Shown here one piece after another: positions 11,103 through 21,602 of a DNA stretch of 64,000 nucleotides. Source of the stretch: Lachnospiraceae bacterium (GTDB taxonomy: Bacteria > Bacillota > Clostridia > Lachnospirales > Lachnospiraceae); assembly GCA_021203465.1 (NCBI GenBank), contig JAJQBC010000069.1, forward strand, positions 62,001-126,000. Reading direction: 5' to 3'. The notes under the pieces are model-generated. The model saw nothing but the letters and a program-made list of their open reading frames with translations. It was not told where the DNA came from and ran no database searches. Within the stretch, counting starts at the first letter, position 1. Every line of letters starts with the position of its first letter. Made by a program: the position numbers and the translations under genes.

Positions 11103-13025
11103 CTACACGTCGAGCTCCGCCTCTACGGCGTTCTCATAAATAAATTTCCTGCGCGGCGGCACCTCGCTGCCCATGAGCATCTCCGTCACGGAGGAGGCCA
11201 GACGCGCGTCCTCGATCTCGACGAGCTTCAGTCTCCGGCTCGCCGGGTCCATCGTCGTCTCCCAGAGCTGCGTCGCGTCCATCTCGCCCAGCCCCTTGTA
11301 GCACTGCAGCGTAAAGGGACCGGTGTGCTTCTTCCGGTAACGTTCGAGCGCCTTATCGTCATAGAGATACTCTTCCTTACCGCGTGCCGGCATCGCCTTG
11401 TAGAGCGGCGGCATCGCGATGTAGACATGCCCTTCGTAGATCAGTTCCGGCATAAAGCGGTAAAATAAAGTCAGCAGCAGCGTGCTGATATGCGCGCCGT
11501 CCACGTCGGCATCGGCCATGATGATAATCTTATCGTAGCGCAGCTTCGTGATATCAAAATCGTTGCCATAACCCTCTGAGAATCCGCAGCCAAAGGCGTA
11601 GATCATCGTCTTGATCTCGGCGTTGGCGAGCACCTTGTCGATACTGGCCTTCTCGACATTCAGGATCTTGCCGCGAATTGGCAGGATCGCCTGGTAGGCG
11701 CGATTCCGGGCCGTCTTCGCCGAGCCTCCGGCGGAGTCACCCTCGACGATGAAAATCTCGCACTTCGAGGCGTCACGGCTCTCACAGTTCGCAAGCTTCC
11801 CGTTGGAATCAAAGGAGAATTTCTGTTTGGTGAGGAGATTGGTCTTTGCGCGCTCCTCTGTCTTGCGGATCTTCGCCGCCTTCTCCGCGCAGCTGATCAC
11901 TGCTTTGAGCGTCTCGAGATTACGGTCAAAATAGCGCTGGATCTCCTCGCCCGTCACCTTCGCGGTGGCCTTCGAAGCGTCCTGATTGTCAAGCTTCGTC
12001 TTCGTCTGTCCCTCGAAGCGCGGCGCGGGATGCTTGATCGAGATCACCGCGGTCATGCCGTTGCGCACGTCCGCACCTGTAAAATTCACGTCCTTTTCCT
12101 TCAGGATGCCGAGCTCGCGCGCGTAGGAATTGATCACCGTCGTAAATATGGTTTTGAAGCCGGTGATGTGCGTGCCGCCCTCCGCGTTGAAAATATTGTT
12201 GCAGAAGCCGAGCACATTCTCGTGAAATTCATTGATATACTGGAAAGCGCCCTCGACCGTGATGCCCTCGCTCTCGCCCTTGAAGTAGACGACGTCGTGC
12301 AGCGGCTCCTGCTTGCTGTTGAGGTCCTTCACGTAGCCTTTGAGTCCCTCCGGCTCGTGGAATTCGATGTGCTCGACCTCCGCGCCGCGCCGATCCTCGA
12401 AAATGATTGTAAGCTCCGGATTCAGATAGGCGGTCTCGTGCATCCGGCTCTTGACCTCCTCGGCCTTGAAGCGGGTCTTCTCAAAGATCTCGCCGTCCGG
12501 CAGGAAACGGATCTTCGTCCCGGTCTCCTTCGTGCGCCCGATCGTCGGCAGGAGACCGTTTTTCAGCTCCAGCACGGGAATGCCCTTCTCATAACGGTCG
12601 TGGTGAATATAACCCTCCCGTGAGACCTCGACGTCCAGCCAGGCCGACAGCGCGTTGACGACCGAGGAACCCACACCGTGCAGGCCGCCGCTCGTCTTAT
12701 AGACAGAGTCATCGAATTTGCCGCCCGCGTGCAGCGTCGTGAACACGAGGCGCTCCGCCGACATGCCCTTCGCGTGCATGCCCACCGGAATTCCGCGCCC
12801 GTTATCCGACACTGTGCAGGAGCCGTCCGCCTCGAGGAAGACCTCGATGCGGTCGCAGTAGCCCGCCAAATGCTCGTCCACGGAGTTATCCACGATCTCA
12901 TAGATCAGGTGGTTCAAGCCCTTCGTCGAGACACTTCCTATATACATGCCCGGTCGCTTGCGCACCGCCTCCAGCCCCTCCAGGACGGCGATACTGTCCG
13001 CGTCATAGCTTTTCGTCTTTGCCAT
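11103..13025 (-). CDS. parE: type IIA DNA topoisomerase subunit B (topoisomerase IV ParE-like)
   Basis: [51 protein letters not shown] Toprim motif. Confidence 0.85.
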   Translation of the reverse strand: MAKTKSYDADSIAVLEGLEAVRKRPGMYIGSVSTKGLNHLIYEIVDNSVDEHLAGYCDRIEVFLEADGSCTVSDNGRGIPVGMHAKGMSAERLVFTTLHAGGKFDDSVYKTSGGLHGVGSSVVNALSAWLDVEVSREGYIHHDRYEKGIPVLELKNGLLPTIGRTKETGTKIRFLPDGEIFEKTRFKAEEVKSRMHETAYLNPELTIIFEDRRGAEVEHIEFHEPEGLKGYVKDLNSKQEPLHDVVYFKGESEGITVEGAFQYINEFHENVLGFCNNIFNAEGGTHITGFKTIFTTVINSYARELGILKEKDVNFTGADVRNGMTAVISIKHPAPRFEGQTKTKLDNQDASKATAKVTGEEIQRYFDRNLETLKAVISCAEKAAKIRKTEERAKTNLLTKQKFSFDSNGKLANCESRDASKCEIFIVEGDSAGGSAKTARNRAYQAILPIRGKILNVEKASIDKVLANAEIKTMIYAFGCGFSEGYGNDFDITKLRYDKIIIMADADVDGAHISTLLLTLFYRFMPELIYEGHVYIAMPPLYKAMPARGKEEYLYDDKALERYRKKHTGPFTLQCYKGLGEMDATQLWETTMDPASRRLKLVEIEDARLASSVTEMLMGSEVPPRRKFIYENAVEAELDV

Positions 13026-13103
13026 ACTTCTTTCACCTGTTTCCTTCTATCTTGTATCACATTTTCACAGTATAACACAAGATATGGAAAAGTATCAATG
13101 AAA

Positions 13104-13148
13104 AAATCCCTCCCATCATATAAGAATGACCGGGAGGGATTTTCTTTT
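13104..13148 (-). terminator. rho-independent terminator downstream of glgD (bidirectional shape)
   Basis: AAATCCCTCCC (13104-13114)/GGGAGGGATTT (13132-13142) flanked by A/T runs. Confidence 0.85.
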
Positions 13149-13157
13149 CTATCGTAA

Positions 13158-14273
13158 TTATACTACATCATTCCTCTTGATATAGCCCGGATGCTCCGGA
13201 TCCGCAATGATCTCCTTCATGTGGATCACCTGTGCGTTCTTGTCCACGACCTGACCCTCGATGTGGACGCCCTCGCCGATCGTGACGTTGTCCAGCAGAA
13301 CCGCGTTTCGCACCACCGCGCCCGGCTTGATCTTACAGTCTCTGCCGACGACGGAGTCGATAACCGTGCCCTCAACGACGCTTCCATTGGCGATAAAGGA
13401 ACCCTTCACCTCGGCCGTCTCGAAGTACTGCGCCGGGCAGGAATCATTTGTTCTGGTATAGATTGGCCAGCTCTGCTTGAACAGACTCTCCGCGATCTGC
13501 TGCCGGTTCACCGACAGATTCGCGTCATAGTAACTCTTGAAATCCGTGATCGGTGCAAAGAATCCCTTGTGAGCCACCCCACGAATATCAAGCTCGTCGC
13601 ACTTCGCGTTGATGATCATCCGCAACGTATACATGGAGGACAGCTTCTGCGCCTCATCCAGCAGGTCGAGGAACATGGCCTTCGACATGACATAAGTATC
13701 CATGAAAATGTTCCGGTTCTTTACTGTACCACTGTTCAGCTCGAAGGATTTCACACCCTTCTGGCGGTTCAGATTCACACAGTAGCAATTCTGATAAGCG
13801 TCCTTTGCATTGTCGACCGCATGGTAGAGCACACTGATATCCGCTCCGGACTCAATATGCGTGTTCAGCATCGCGGCAAAGTCCTGCTGATAGATCATGT
13901 AGCCCGGTGCGATCACCACATGGATATTCGACGTATTCTTGATATGGTCGATGAACTCCATGTAGGTTCGGACATCAGTGTTGTAGTAGTCATTCTCCTC
14001 CGTGGAGGAAGCGAACATCATGCGCAGATATCCGCTCTTGGAGTTGATGTTGTAATGTCTGCCGGTACCGAGATGCTGCACCAACGACTGCGGCTTTCTG
14101 CGGATGTAAACCTGAATTCGGTCAATCTCACTGTTAGACATATTGGAGATCGGGAAATCAACCACGCGATATCTGCCAAGGAAGGGGAAGGCGGCGATCG
14201 AGCGGAAAGACTCCATTCCTTCTACCCAGACATTGCTCTCCGAAAAACTGATAATTCCTAATGCTCTCACCAT
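13158..14273 (-). CDS. glgD: glucose-1-phosphate adenylyltransferase subunit GlgD
   Basis: GlgC-like nucleotidyltransferase with degenerate N-terminus and hexapeptide-repeat C-terminus; paired with glgC. Confidence 0.92.
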   Translation of the reverse strand: MVRALGIISFSESNVWVEGMESFRSIAAFPFLGRYRVVDFPISNMSNSEIDRIQVYIRRKPQSLVQHLGTGRHYNINSKSGYLRMMFASSTEENDYYNTDVRTYMEFIDHIKNTSNIHVVIAPGYMIYQQDFAAMLNTHIESGADISVLYHAVDNAKDAYQNCYCVNLNRQKGVKSFELNSGTVKNRNIFMDTYVMSKAMFLDLLDEAQKLSSMYTLRMIINAKCDELDIRGVAHKGFFAPITDFKSYYDANLSVNRQQIAESLFKQSWPIYTRTNDSCPAQYFETAEVKGSFIANGSVVEGTVIDSVVGRDCKIKPGAVVRNAVLLDNVTIGEGVHIEGQVVDKNAQVIHMKEIIADPEHPGYIKRNDVV

Positions 14274-14279
14274 AATTCT

Positions 14280-15416
14280 CTACCCCTTTACATTTTTCGC
14301 TATAAGTTCGATGTGCTCGCTGTCCGGGTCACCCACGACAGCCTGCGCGCCGATCTTCACGCCATCCGCGACGAGCGCGCGCTGTACGACCGCGCCCTCC
14401 TCCACGACGACGCCTGACATCAGGACACTGTCGACAACCTTCGCTCCTGTCTTGACCTCCACGCCGGTAAACAGCACGGAATTACGCACTTCGCCCTCGA
14501 TCACACAGCCCTGCGTGACATAAGCGCGCTTTACGCTGCCCGTCGGAGATACATACTGCGGCGTCGCGGGGGCGTCCTCCGTGTAGATCGACCAGGTGCG
14601 GTCGTCAAGCTCCAGGCCGTTCTTTTTGTCCAGAAGATCCATATTCGCTTCCCAGAGCGAGTCGATCGTCCCAACATCCTTCCAGTAGCCCTTGAACTTG
14701 TAAGCAAAGAGTCTCTTTCCGTCATTCAGCAGGGCAGGGATAACATCCTTGCCAAAATCGTGGCTGGAATTCTCGTTCTTCATGTCGGCCAAAAGCATCT
14801 TTCTTAAGAGCTTCCAGGTAAAGATGTAAATACCCATGGACGCGAGGTTGCTCTTCGGCTGCGCCGGCTTCTCCTCGAACTCCACGATGCGTCCGGTCTC
14901 CGGGTCGGTATTCATGATGCCGAAACGGCTGGCTTCCTTCATCGAAACCTCGAGCACCGCAATCGTCGCATCCGCATTATTTTCCCTGTGGGCGTTCAGC
15001 ATCTTGGAATAATTCATCTTATAAATGTGATCACCGGAAAGGATCAGTATGTACTCCGGGTCGTAGCTGTCCACGAAATCGATGTTCTGCGAGATCGCGT
15101 CCGCCGTTCCCCGGTAGACGTCCAGCTCCGAATCCGCCTTCTCACGCGGCGGGAGCACGAAGACACCGCTGTCGCGGGAATCGAGTCCCCACTTACTGCC
15201 TCCGGACACATAGCTGTTCAGTAGGACGGATTCATACTGGGTCAAAATGCCGACCACATCAATACCGCTGTTCGCACAGTTGCTCAGCGGGAAGTCAATA
15301 ATCCGGTATTTTCCGCCGTAACCGACCGCTGGTTTTGCGACCTTATTGGTAAGATCATGGAGACGGGAACCACGCCCGCCGGCCAGAATCATTGCCAACA
15401 TGCTGTTTTGCTTCAT
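14280..15416 (-). CDS. glgC: glucose-1-phosphate adenylyltransferase
   Basis: [47 protein letters not shown]. Confidence 0.95.
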   Translation of the reverse strand: MKQNSMLAMILAGGRGSRLHDLTNKVAKPAVGYGGKYRIIDFPLSNCANSGIDVVGILTQYESVLLNSYVSGGSKWGLDSRDSGVFVLPPREKADSELDVYRGTADAISQNIDFVDSYDPEYILILSGDHIYKMNYSKMLNAHRENNADATIAVLEVSMKEASRFGIMNTDPETGRIVEFEEKPAQPKSNLASMGIYIFTWKLLRKMLLADMKNENSSHDFGKDVIPALLNDGKRLFAYKFKGYWKDVGTIDSLWEANMDLLDKKNGLELDDRTWSIYTEDAPATPQYVSPTGSVKRAYVTQGCVIEGEVRNSVLFTGVEVKTGAKVVDSVLMSGVVVEEGAVVQRALVADGVKIGAQAVVGDPDSEHIELIAKNVKG

Positions 15417-15570
15417 AAGAATGGACCTCTCTTTCACTCATATAAGTCTATTATACAATCTTGTGGGAAAATTGCAATTTTTCTTTTTCAATTTTGGAGT
15501 TTTTCACAATAATTACGCAAAAGCTTAACATGGATTCACATCATTTTTGTATACTTTCACAAAAATGCAG

Positions 15571-15613
15571 AGACAGCGGATGAGCCGTTCAAAAAACAGG
15601 CTGTCCGCTGTCT
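15571..15613 (-). terminator. terminator downstream of nrdD
   Basis: AGACAGCGGA/TCCGCTGTCT inverted repeat. Confidence 0.75.
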
Positions 15614-15624
15614 TCATTTTCCTT

Positions 15625-17760
15625 TTACATCGATTTTCTTTCCGCGATCTCCGCCATCTTCGCCGCGTTCAGGCGGGTGTCACCCTTCACGCGGGAATAA
15701 GAAAGGTAACCGTTCATCCGATCGATCTTCGTCAGGTTGCGGCTGCCGCACTTCGGGCAGACATCCATCTCGAGTTCCTGATGTCCGCAGTCGTCGCAAT
15801 AGGCGAGCGAGAGGTTCACGCCCTCGTAAAAGCCCTTCTTCATCGCGCGGCGCACGAGCGTGCGCACCGCCTCCTTATTGTAGCCAACCGGGTAGCGCAC
15901 ATACTGGATCTTGCCGCCGTTGCAGAGCTCCCAGAAACGTCCCTCGCTGTCCTGCTTCTCGATCGGCGTCATATCCTCAGTCACATGGCAGTGGAAGCTG
16001 TTGCTCACATAGGGTCGGTCGGAGACATTCTCCACAATCCCGTATTTCTTGCGGAACTGCTCGATCTGCAGGCCGCAGAGGCTCTCCGCCGGCGTGCCGT
16101 AAATCGCATAGAGAATACCATCCTCTTTCTTGTACTGCGCGATCTTCTCATTGATATATTTCATGACGTCCAGCGCAAACTGCCCGTCCTCGCGGATCGA
16201 TTTGCCATTGTAGAGCTCCTGCAGCTCGTTGAGCGCCGTGATGCCGAAGGATGCGGTCATCGGCGCAAGCAGCGGCTTGATCTTGTCGTGCGGGTCGAGA
16301 TGGCCGCCGTAGAAGCCGCCCTCGCAGTAGGCGAGCGGGTTCGTCGAGGCGCGCATCTCGCCGAGATAATCGCGGGTACGGATGTGCAGGTTCCGGATCA
16401 TCTCGAGGTAATAGTCGAGCACCTCGTAGAAATCGCGGTTCTCCGAGCGGGACTGCGCGAGAATCATCGGCAGATGCAGGCTCACCGCGCCGATATTGAA
16501 ACGCCCCACAAAGACCGGCACGTCATCCTCATCGGCCGGTTCCATGCCGCCGCGCTCGTACCAGGGGCTTAAGAACGCGCGGCAGCCCATCGGGCTGATG
16601 ACCTTGCCGTACTTCTGGTACATGCTGGAAATATAGCCCTCGCCGCTCATCGAGAGCCAGTCCGGATACATCGTCTTGCAGGAACACTCGACGCCGGCTT
16701 CAAAGACATCCTCACAGACGCCGCCCTTCCCGTGAATCGCCTCGTCATACAGGAAGACGATCTTCGGGAACAGCACCGGCTTCTTTGCGCCCTTTTTGCC
16801 CTGCCCCTCCTGATGTACCTGCAGCATGACGATATTGCACATCTTCTCAAATCTGCCCTGACCGAGGCCCATCGACATCGTGACGAAGGGATAGTCGCCG
16901 CGCGAGGAACCGACCGTATTCAGCTTGTACTCGATGCCCTGCCAGCCCTGCTCGAAATCGCGGTGGACGCGCTTCAGCGCGTAGTCCTCCGCCTTCGCCT
17001 CCGCGCCCTCCCAGGACGGGTCGGCATAGGACAGAAATTCCTTCTTGAACTTATCGTAACTCTTCTCGGCATAGGGTGCCAGAATCTTGTCCACCTCCGG
17101 CACCGTGAAGCCGCCGTACTGCTGGGAGGCCGTGCTCAGGATAATATCTCCCATCACATCGAAAGCCGTATCGAGCGTCTTCGGCTCATTGTACCAGACA
17201 TTGCCCATCTCGAAGCCGCCCTTCAGCACGTTCGCCACGTCGAAGAGGCAGCAGTTCATCGTGTCGAGGCGCGCCGACTGGTCATGGATATAAATATAGC
17301 CGTCGCGGCAGGCCTGCAGCTCGTTGCGGTTCATGAAGAACTTGCGGTAGAGCTCCTTGTTCAGCTCATTGAAAATGAGACTGCGCTTCGTCGCCACGAG
17401 CGCGCTGTCCGTGTTCGCGTTGCTCTTGTCGCCGATATAGCGGATCGACTGGCTCTTGGTGTAGACATCGTCCATCATGTGCACGAAATCCTTCTTATAA
17501 TTCCGGTAATCCCGATAGCTCTTCGCCACCGCCGGGTTCACCTGGTCGAGCGCGCCCTCGGCGATATTGTGCATCTCCTGAACATCGATATTCTCCTTGC
17601 CCAGCGCCTCCGCATGCTCGTAGGCGAAGCTGCGGATGAAGTCGATCTCCTCATCCGTGAACTTGTACAGAATGCGCGCCGCGGACTTGTTGACCGCATT
17701 GACAACCTTCTGCACGTTGAAGGCCTCGCGCGTGCCGTCCTTCTTGATCACATACATCAT
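15625..17760 (-). CDS. nrdD: anaerobic ribonucleoside-triphosphate reductase
   Basis: ATP-cone N-terminus; NrdD body; C-terminal CDDCG...CPKCG zinc site and RMNGYLSY glycyl-radical region. Confidence 0.95.
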   Translation of the reverse strand: MMYVIKKDGTREAFNVQKVVNAVNKSAARILYKFTDEEIDFIRSFAYEHAEALGKENIDVQEMHNIAEGALDQVNPAVAKSYRDYRNYKKDFVHMMDDVYTKSQSIRYIGDKSNANTDSALVATKRSLIFNELNKELYRKFFMNRNELQACRDGYIYIHDQSARLDTMNCCLFDVANVLKGGFEMGNVWYNEPKTLDTAFDVMGDIILSTASQQYGGFTVPEVDKILAPYAEKSYDKFKKEFLSYADPSWEGAEAKAEDYALKRVHRDFEQGWQGIEYKLNTVGSSRGDYPFVTMSMGLGQGRFEKMCNIVMLQVHQEGQGKKGAKKPVLFPKIVFLYDEAIHGKGGVCEDVFEAGVECSCKTMYPDWLSMSGEGYISSMYQKYGKVISPMGCRAFLSPWYERGGMEPADEDDVPVFVGRFNIGAVSLHLPMILAQSRSENRDFYEVLDYYLEMIRNLHIRTRDYLGEMRASTNPLAYCEGGFYGGHLDPHDKIKPLLAPMTASFGITALNELQELYNGKSIREDGQFALDVMKYINEKIAQYKKEDGILYAIYGTPAESLCGLQIEQFRKKYGIVENVSDRPYVSNSFHCHVTEDMTPIEKQDSEGRFWELCNGGKIQYVRYPVGYNKEAVRTLVRRAMKKGFYEGVNLSLAYCDDCGHQELEMDVCPKCGSRNLTKIDRMNGYLSYSRVKGDTRLNAAKMAEIAERKSM

Positions 17761-17770
17761 ATCTTCCACC

Positions 17771-17786
17771 CCACTATATCTTGTGT
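17771..17786. promoter_or_regulatory. NrdR-box-like palindrome upstream of nrdD
   Basis: CCACTATATCTTGTGT, close to NrdR consensus ACACWATATCTWGTGT. Confidence 0.5.
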
Positions 17787-17880
17787 CATTTTCCCGTTTT
17801 AAATGCCAGATGTTGATATCCAGTATATACTATGGAGTGTCAGATTGCAATAGGCAAAATGATAAAAATCTCGCCGCCCC

Positions 17881-18387
17881 TGCCCGGCCGCTGCCGCCGG
17901 GATGTCCGTCACCCTGCGAAGCGCACGCGCTGACAGCCCGCCCTGTGCGGGGTAAAACAGTCACCGCCTTCGGGATTTTCGTCATCTGCGGCTGCGAAAC
18001 TTCGAATTGAGCCTCCGGGTCAAATGTCTCTCGTCAGGCTGTCGAACGATAAGTCCTTTTGATGGACATTGAGGGCGATTTGTTACAGGAACTGCATACG
18101 GCTGGAAGCGACCAAAGACGGGTTCAAAACACTACAGAATTGTTTTGAACCCGTCATTCGTAAGGTCGCGAAGCCGTATGCTTAATTCCTGTTAAAATCG
18201 CCATCTGGGAATCGAAAGGACTTATCGTGCGGCAGTCTGTGCTGCGACTTGCCCCGGAGGCTCATCCGTTTCTCACTCGCAGATGATGAAAATCCAGCGA
18301 AGCCGTTTCCAATGTTTACCCCGCACAGGGCGGGCTGTCAGCGCGTGCGCTTCGCAGGGTCACACACCTTTCCGGCAGCGGCCGGGC
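17881..18387. repeat. giant imperfect palindrome / long foldback element (~250-bp arms, 9-nt loop)
   Basis: Perfect 46-bp inverted block 17911-17956 vs 18315-18360; further paired blocks 17973-17990/18278-18295 (one mismatch), 18008-18019/18253-18264, 18047-18059/18215-18227, 18074-18081/18195-18202, 18094-18103/18172-18181, 18118-18131/18141-18154; outer 17882-17896/18373-18387. Confidence 0.92.
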
Positions 18388-18412
18388 GGCATTTCCCATA
18401 CGTGATTTCGCG

Positions 18413-20947
18413 TCAGGCAATCTCCAGTACCTTGTAGCCGTCGTCCTCGACCGCTTTCTTCAAAGCAGCCTGATCCGGCGTGCCGCAGAGCGTGAGCACC
18501 GCGGTGCCCTTCTCGTGGCTCACCTCGGCGGACTCCACCTCCGCAAAGGCCTCGAGCGCCTTCTTCACTCTCGCCTCACAGTGACCGCACATCATTCCTT
18601 CGATCTTCATCGTCATCTTCTCCTCACCCCCTTTCACCTCCGGAAGGAACGGCTCGCTTCCGAGCGCGTCTTTCCGCTTTTTATCCCGCCCTGCATCGTC
18701 CATGCGGAACAGGTTCAGGCGCAGCGCGTTGCTCACGACGCAAAAGCTTGAGAGACTCATCGCCGCCGCGCCGAACATCGGGTTCAGAGTCCAGCCGAAG
18801 ATCGGAATCCAGACGCCCGCGGCGAGTGGGATGCCGATCACATTGTAGAAGAAGGCCCAGAACAGATTTTCATGAATGTTCCGCAGCGTTGCACGGCTCA
18901 GACGGATCGCCGCCGGGACATCGGAAAGCCGGCTCTTCATCAGCACCACGTCCGCCGCGTCAATCGCGATGTCCGTACCCGCGCCGATCGCGATACCGAT
19001 ATCCGCGCTCGTGAGTGCCGGCGCGTCGTTGATACCGTCGCCGACCATCGCAACCCGGCCCTTCTTCTTCAAGGCGCTGATCACAGCCGCCTTGCCGTCC
19101 GGCAGCACACCCGCGACCACCTCGTCGACACCCGCCTGCGCGCCGATCGCCCGCGCGGTGCGCTCGTTGTCGCCTGTCAGCATGACGACATGGATGCCCA
19201 TGTTCTGCAATTCCTTCACGGCGCGCGGGCTGTCCTCACGGATCACGTCCGCGACCGTGATAATGCCAAGCAGGCGCCCGTCCTCACTGAAGAAGAGCGG
19301 CGTTTTGCCCTCTTCGGCCAGCTCGGCGGCCTTCGCAGCGACCTGTTCAGGAATCTGCGTTTTTCCGGAGATAAATTTCCGGTTTCCACCGGCGAGCGCT
19401 CTGCCTTCCAGCGTCCCCGTGAGCCCGTTGCCGGCGACAGCCTGAAAATCATCGACTTCCTGCTGGGACATGTTCCGTTCCTTCGCCAGCGCGAGGATCG
19501 CGCGCGCCAGCGGATGCTCACTCTTCTGCTCCAGCGCGCAGGCCTTTTCGAGCAGCTCCTCTTCGCTGCAGCCGTCCGCGGGGCAGATATCCGTCACGCG
19601 CGGCTCGCCGCTCGTGATCGTCCCGGTCTTGTCGAGCGCGACAATCTGTACCTTGCCAGTCTCCTCGAGGGAGACGGCGGTCTTGAACATCGTGCCGTGC
19701 TTCGCCCCCATGCCGTTGCCGACCATGATCGCGACCGGCGTCGCGAGCCCGAGCGCACAGGGGCAGCTGATGACAAGCACCGAGATGCCGCGCGCCAGCG
19801 CATAGCCAACCGTCTGCCCGGCGAGCAGCCAGACCGCCGTCGTGATGAGTGCAATCGTGATAACCGAAGGCACGAAGACTCCGGACACCCGATCCGCAAC
19901 CTTCGCGATCGGCGCTTTGGTCGCTGCCGCGTCGCTCACCATCTGGATAATCTGCGATAGAGTCGTATCTTCTCCCACCCGCGTCGCCTCGCAGACGAGA
20001 TAGCCCGACTGATTCAGCGTCGCCGCCGAGACTGTATCGCCCAGCTCCTTGTCAACCGGAATGCTCTCGCCGGTCAGCGCGGACTCGTTGACCGCACTCG
20101 TGCCTTCCTTCACGACGCCGTCGACCGGAATATTCTCGCCGGGACGCACTACAAAGTGGTCGCCGATATGCACCTGCTCGATCGGCACCTCGATCTCGCT
20201 CTCCCCGCGCTTCAGGACGGCGGTCTTCGGCGCCAGCTTCATCAGACTCTTGAGCGCGTCCGTCGTCCTGCCCTTCGACATCGATTCCAGCATCTTGCCG
20301 ACCGTGATCAGCGTCAGGATCATCGCCGCCGACTCGAAATAAAACTCATGCATATAGCTCATGACCGCCGTCATATCGCCCTTCACCTGCGCGTCCGTCA
20401 TCGCGAAGAGCGCATAGACGCTGTATACATAGGAAGCGGTCGAACCGAGCGCGACGAGCGTATCCATATTCGGGGCACGGTGAATCAGCCCCTTAAAGCC
20501 GCTGATGAAGAACTTCTGATTAATCACCATGACCGCGGTCGTGAGCAGCAGCTCCACGAGCCCCATAGCGACATGATTTCCATCGAAAAACGCGGGCAGC
20601 GGCCAGCCCCACATCATGTGTCCCATTGACACATACATCAGCGGAATCAGCAGGCAGAGCGAAGCGATCAGCCTGCGCTTCATCTTCGGCGTCTCCGTGT
20701 CTTTCAGCATATCGTCATAATCCGGCGCGCTGCCGCCCGTCTTCTTTGCACCCTTCAGCGACGCCCCGTAGCCCGCGTCCACGACCGCCGCGATGATCGC
20801 TTCCGGCGCGGCGCTTCCCTCCACTCCCATGGAATTTGTCAGAAGGCTCACCGAGCATGAAGTGACGCCCGGCACCGCGTTCACGGCCTTCTCGACCCGC
20901 GCACTGCAGGCCGCGCAGCTCATGCCGGTCACATTATATTGTTCCAT
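18413..20947 (-). CDS. copA: copper-translocating P1B-type ATPase with N-terminal and extra C-terminal HMA domains
   Basis: [12 protein letters not shown] (N-HMA), CPC motif [19 protein letters not shown]-terminal [16 protein letters not shown] (CopZ-like). Confidence 0.95.
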   Translation of the reverse strand: MEQYNVTGMSCAACSARVEKAVNAVPGVTSCSVSLLTNSMGVEGSAAPEAIIAAVVDAGYGASLKGAKKTGGSAPDYDDMLKDTETPKMKRRLIASLCLLIPLMYVSMGHMMWGWPLPAFFDGNHVAMGLVELLLTTAVMVINQKFFISGFKGLIHRAPNMDTLVALGSTASYVYSVYALFAMTDAQVKGDMTAVMSYMHEFYFESAAMILTLITVGKMLESMSKGRTTDALKSLMKLAPKTAVLKRGESEIEVPIEQVHIGDHFVVRPGENIPVDGVVKEGTSAVNESALTGESIPVDKELGDTVSAATLNQSGYLVCEATRVGEDTTLSQIIQMVSDAAATKAPIAKVADRVSGVFVPSVITIALITTAVWLLAGQTVGYALARGISVLVISCPCALGLATPVAIMVGNGMGAKHGTMFKTAVSLEETGKVQIVALDKTGTITSGEPRVTDICPADGCSEEELLEKACALEQKSEHPLARAILALAKERNMSQQEVDDFQAVAGNGLTGTLEGRALAGGNRKFISGKTQIPEQVAAKAAELAEEGKTPLFFSEDGRLLGIITVADVIREDSPRAVKELQNMGIHVVMLTGDNERTARAIGAQAGVDEVVAGVLPDGKAAVISALKKKGRVAMVGDGINDAPALTSADIGIAIGAGTDIAIDAADVVLMKSRLSDVPAAIRLSRATLRNIHENLFWAFFYNVIGIPLAAGVWIPIFGWTLNPMFGAAAMSLSSFCVVSNALRLNLFRMDDAGRDKKRKDALGSEPFLPEVKGGEEKMTMKIEGMMCGHCEARVKKALEAFAEVESAEVSHEKGTAVLTLCGTPDQAALKKAVEDDGYKVLEIA

Positions 20948-20986
20948 AATTAAATCCCTCCTACCGCCAGGCAAAAACCGGCGTCA

Positions 20987-21316
20987 TTATTTCATCAGCT
21001 TCTGTAACAGTGTAACCAGTTCGTCAATAACCTCATCATTCCCCGCGCGAATATTGTCCGCCACGCAGGTTCTGACATGATTTGCCAACAGCACCTTATT
21101 GAAACTGTTGAGTGCGGCGTTCACCGCCGCCACCTGCACGAGAATGTCCGCACAGTACGCGTCGTTCTCCAGCATGCCCTGTATCCCGCGCACCTGTCCC
21201 TCAATACGCTTCAGGCGGTTCATCAGGTCGCGGTACTCCTTCTCGGAACGCTCCTTTTTCTTCTCCGTCATCATCTCACAGCACATCTGCTCCTCTTTAT
21301 ATGCTTCTTCCATCAC
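20987..21316 (-). CDS. csoR: CsoR/RcnR family metal-sensing repressor
   Basis: RLKRIEGQVRGIQGML...YCADILVQVAAVNAALN...LLANHVRTCV with C-H-C metal ligands. Confidence 0.92.
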   Translation of the reverse strand: MMEEAYKEEQMCCEMMTEKKKERSEKEYRDLMNRLKRIEGQVRGIQGMLENDAYCADILVQVAAVNAALNSFNKVLLANHVRTCVADNIRAGNDEVIDELVTLLQKLMK

Positions 21317-21331
21317 ATTCCTCCGTGCAAA

Positions 21332-21348
21332 ATACCCTTCTGGGGTAT
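21332..21348. promoter_or_regulatory. CsoR operator 1
   Basis: ATACCCTTCTGGGGTAT palindrome. Confidence 0.8.
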
Positions 21349-21365
21349 ATCATGACAGTGCCATC

Positions 21366-21391
21366 ATATACCCCCAAAGGGTATTTGTCAA
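21366..21391 (-). promoter_or_regulatory. csoR-copA promoter region with CsoR operator 2 in the spacer
   Basis: Minus strand TTGACA (21386-21391), 17-bp spacer containing ATACCC...GGGTAT (operator 21368-21384), then TATGAT. Confidence 0.8.
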
Positions 21392-21602
21392 TATCCCATA
21401 TAAAAATCCCGGACAGGGCTGCGGACATCTGTCCAGTTCACAGTTTGGACGCGATTTTCTCATAAAGTAATCACATTTATCCCGTAATATAAATTATATA
21501 TGACCATGCAGAACAACAGACTATATACTCTTCATTCCCCTGAGGCCTGATGTAGTCCTGAGTTGTTACAATACTACGATATTATTTTTAGGAGGTTCCG
21601 CT

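Noticed and set aside
16732-17802. 356-aa plus-strand ORF
   Set aside because: Antisense shadow of nrdD; no recognisable motif.
17820-17835. Second NrdR box CCAGTATATACTATGG
   Set aside because: Overlaps the predicted -10 (TATACT); weaker match and 49-bp spacing from box 1 is not the usual NrdR arrangement.
17881-18387. Palindrome as an ordinary intrinsic terminator of copA
   Set aside because: Far too long, not followed by a T-run at the outer end, and has several separated conserved helices.
18249-18437. 62-aa ORF inside the giant palindrome
   Set aside because: Runs through one arm of the inverted repeat into the antisense of copA; no RBS or coding character.
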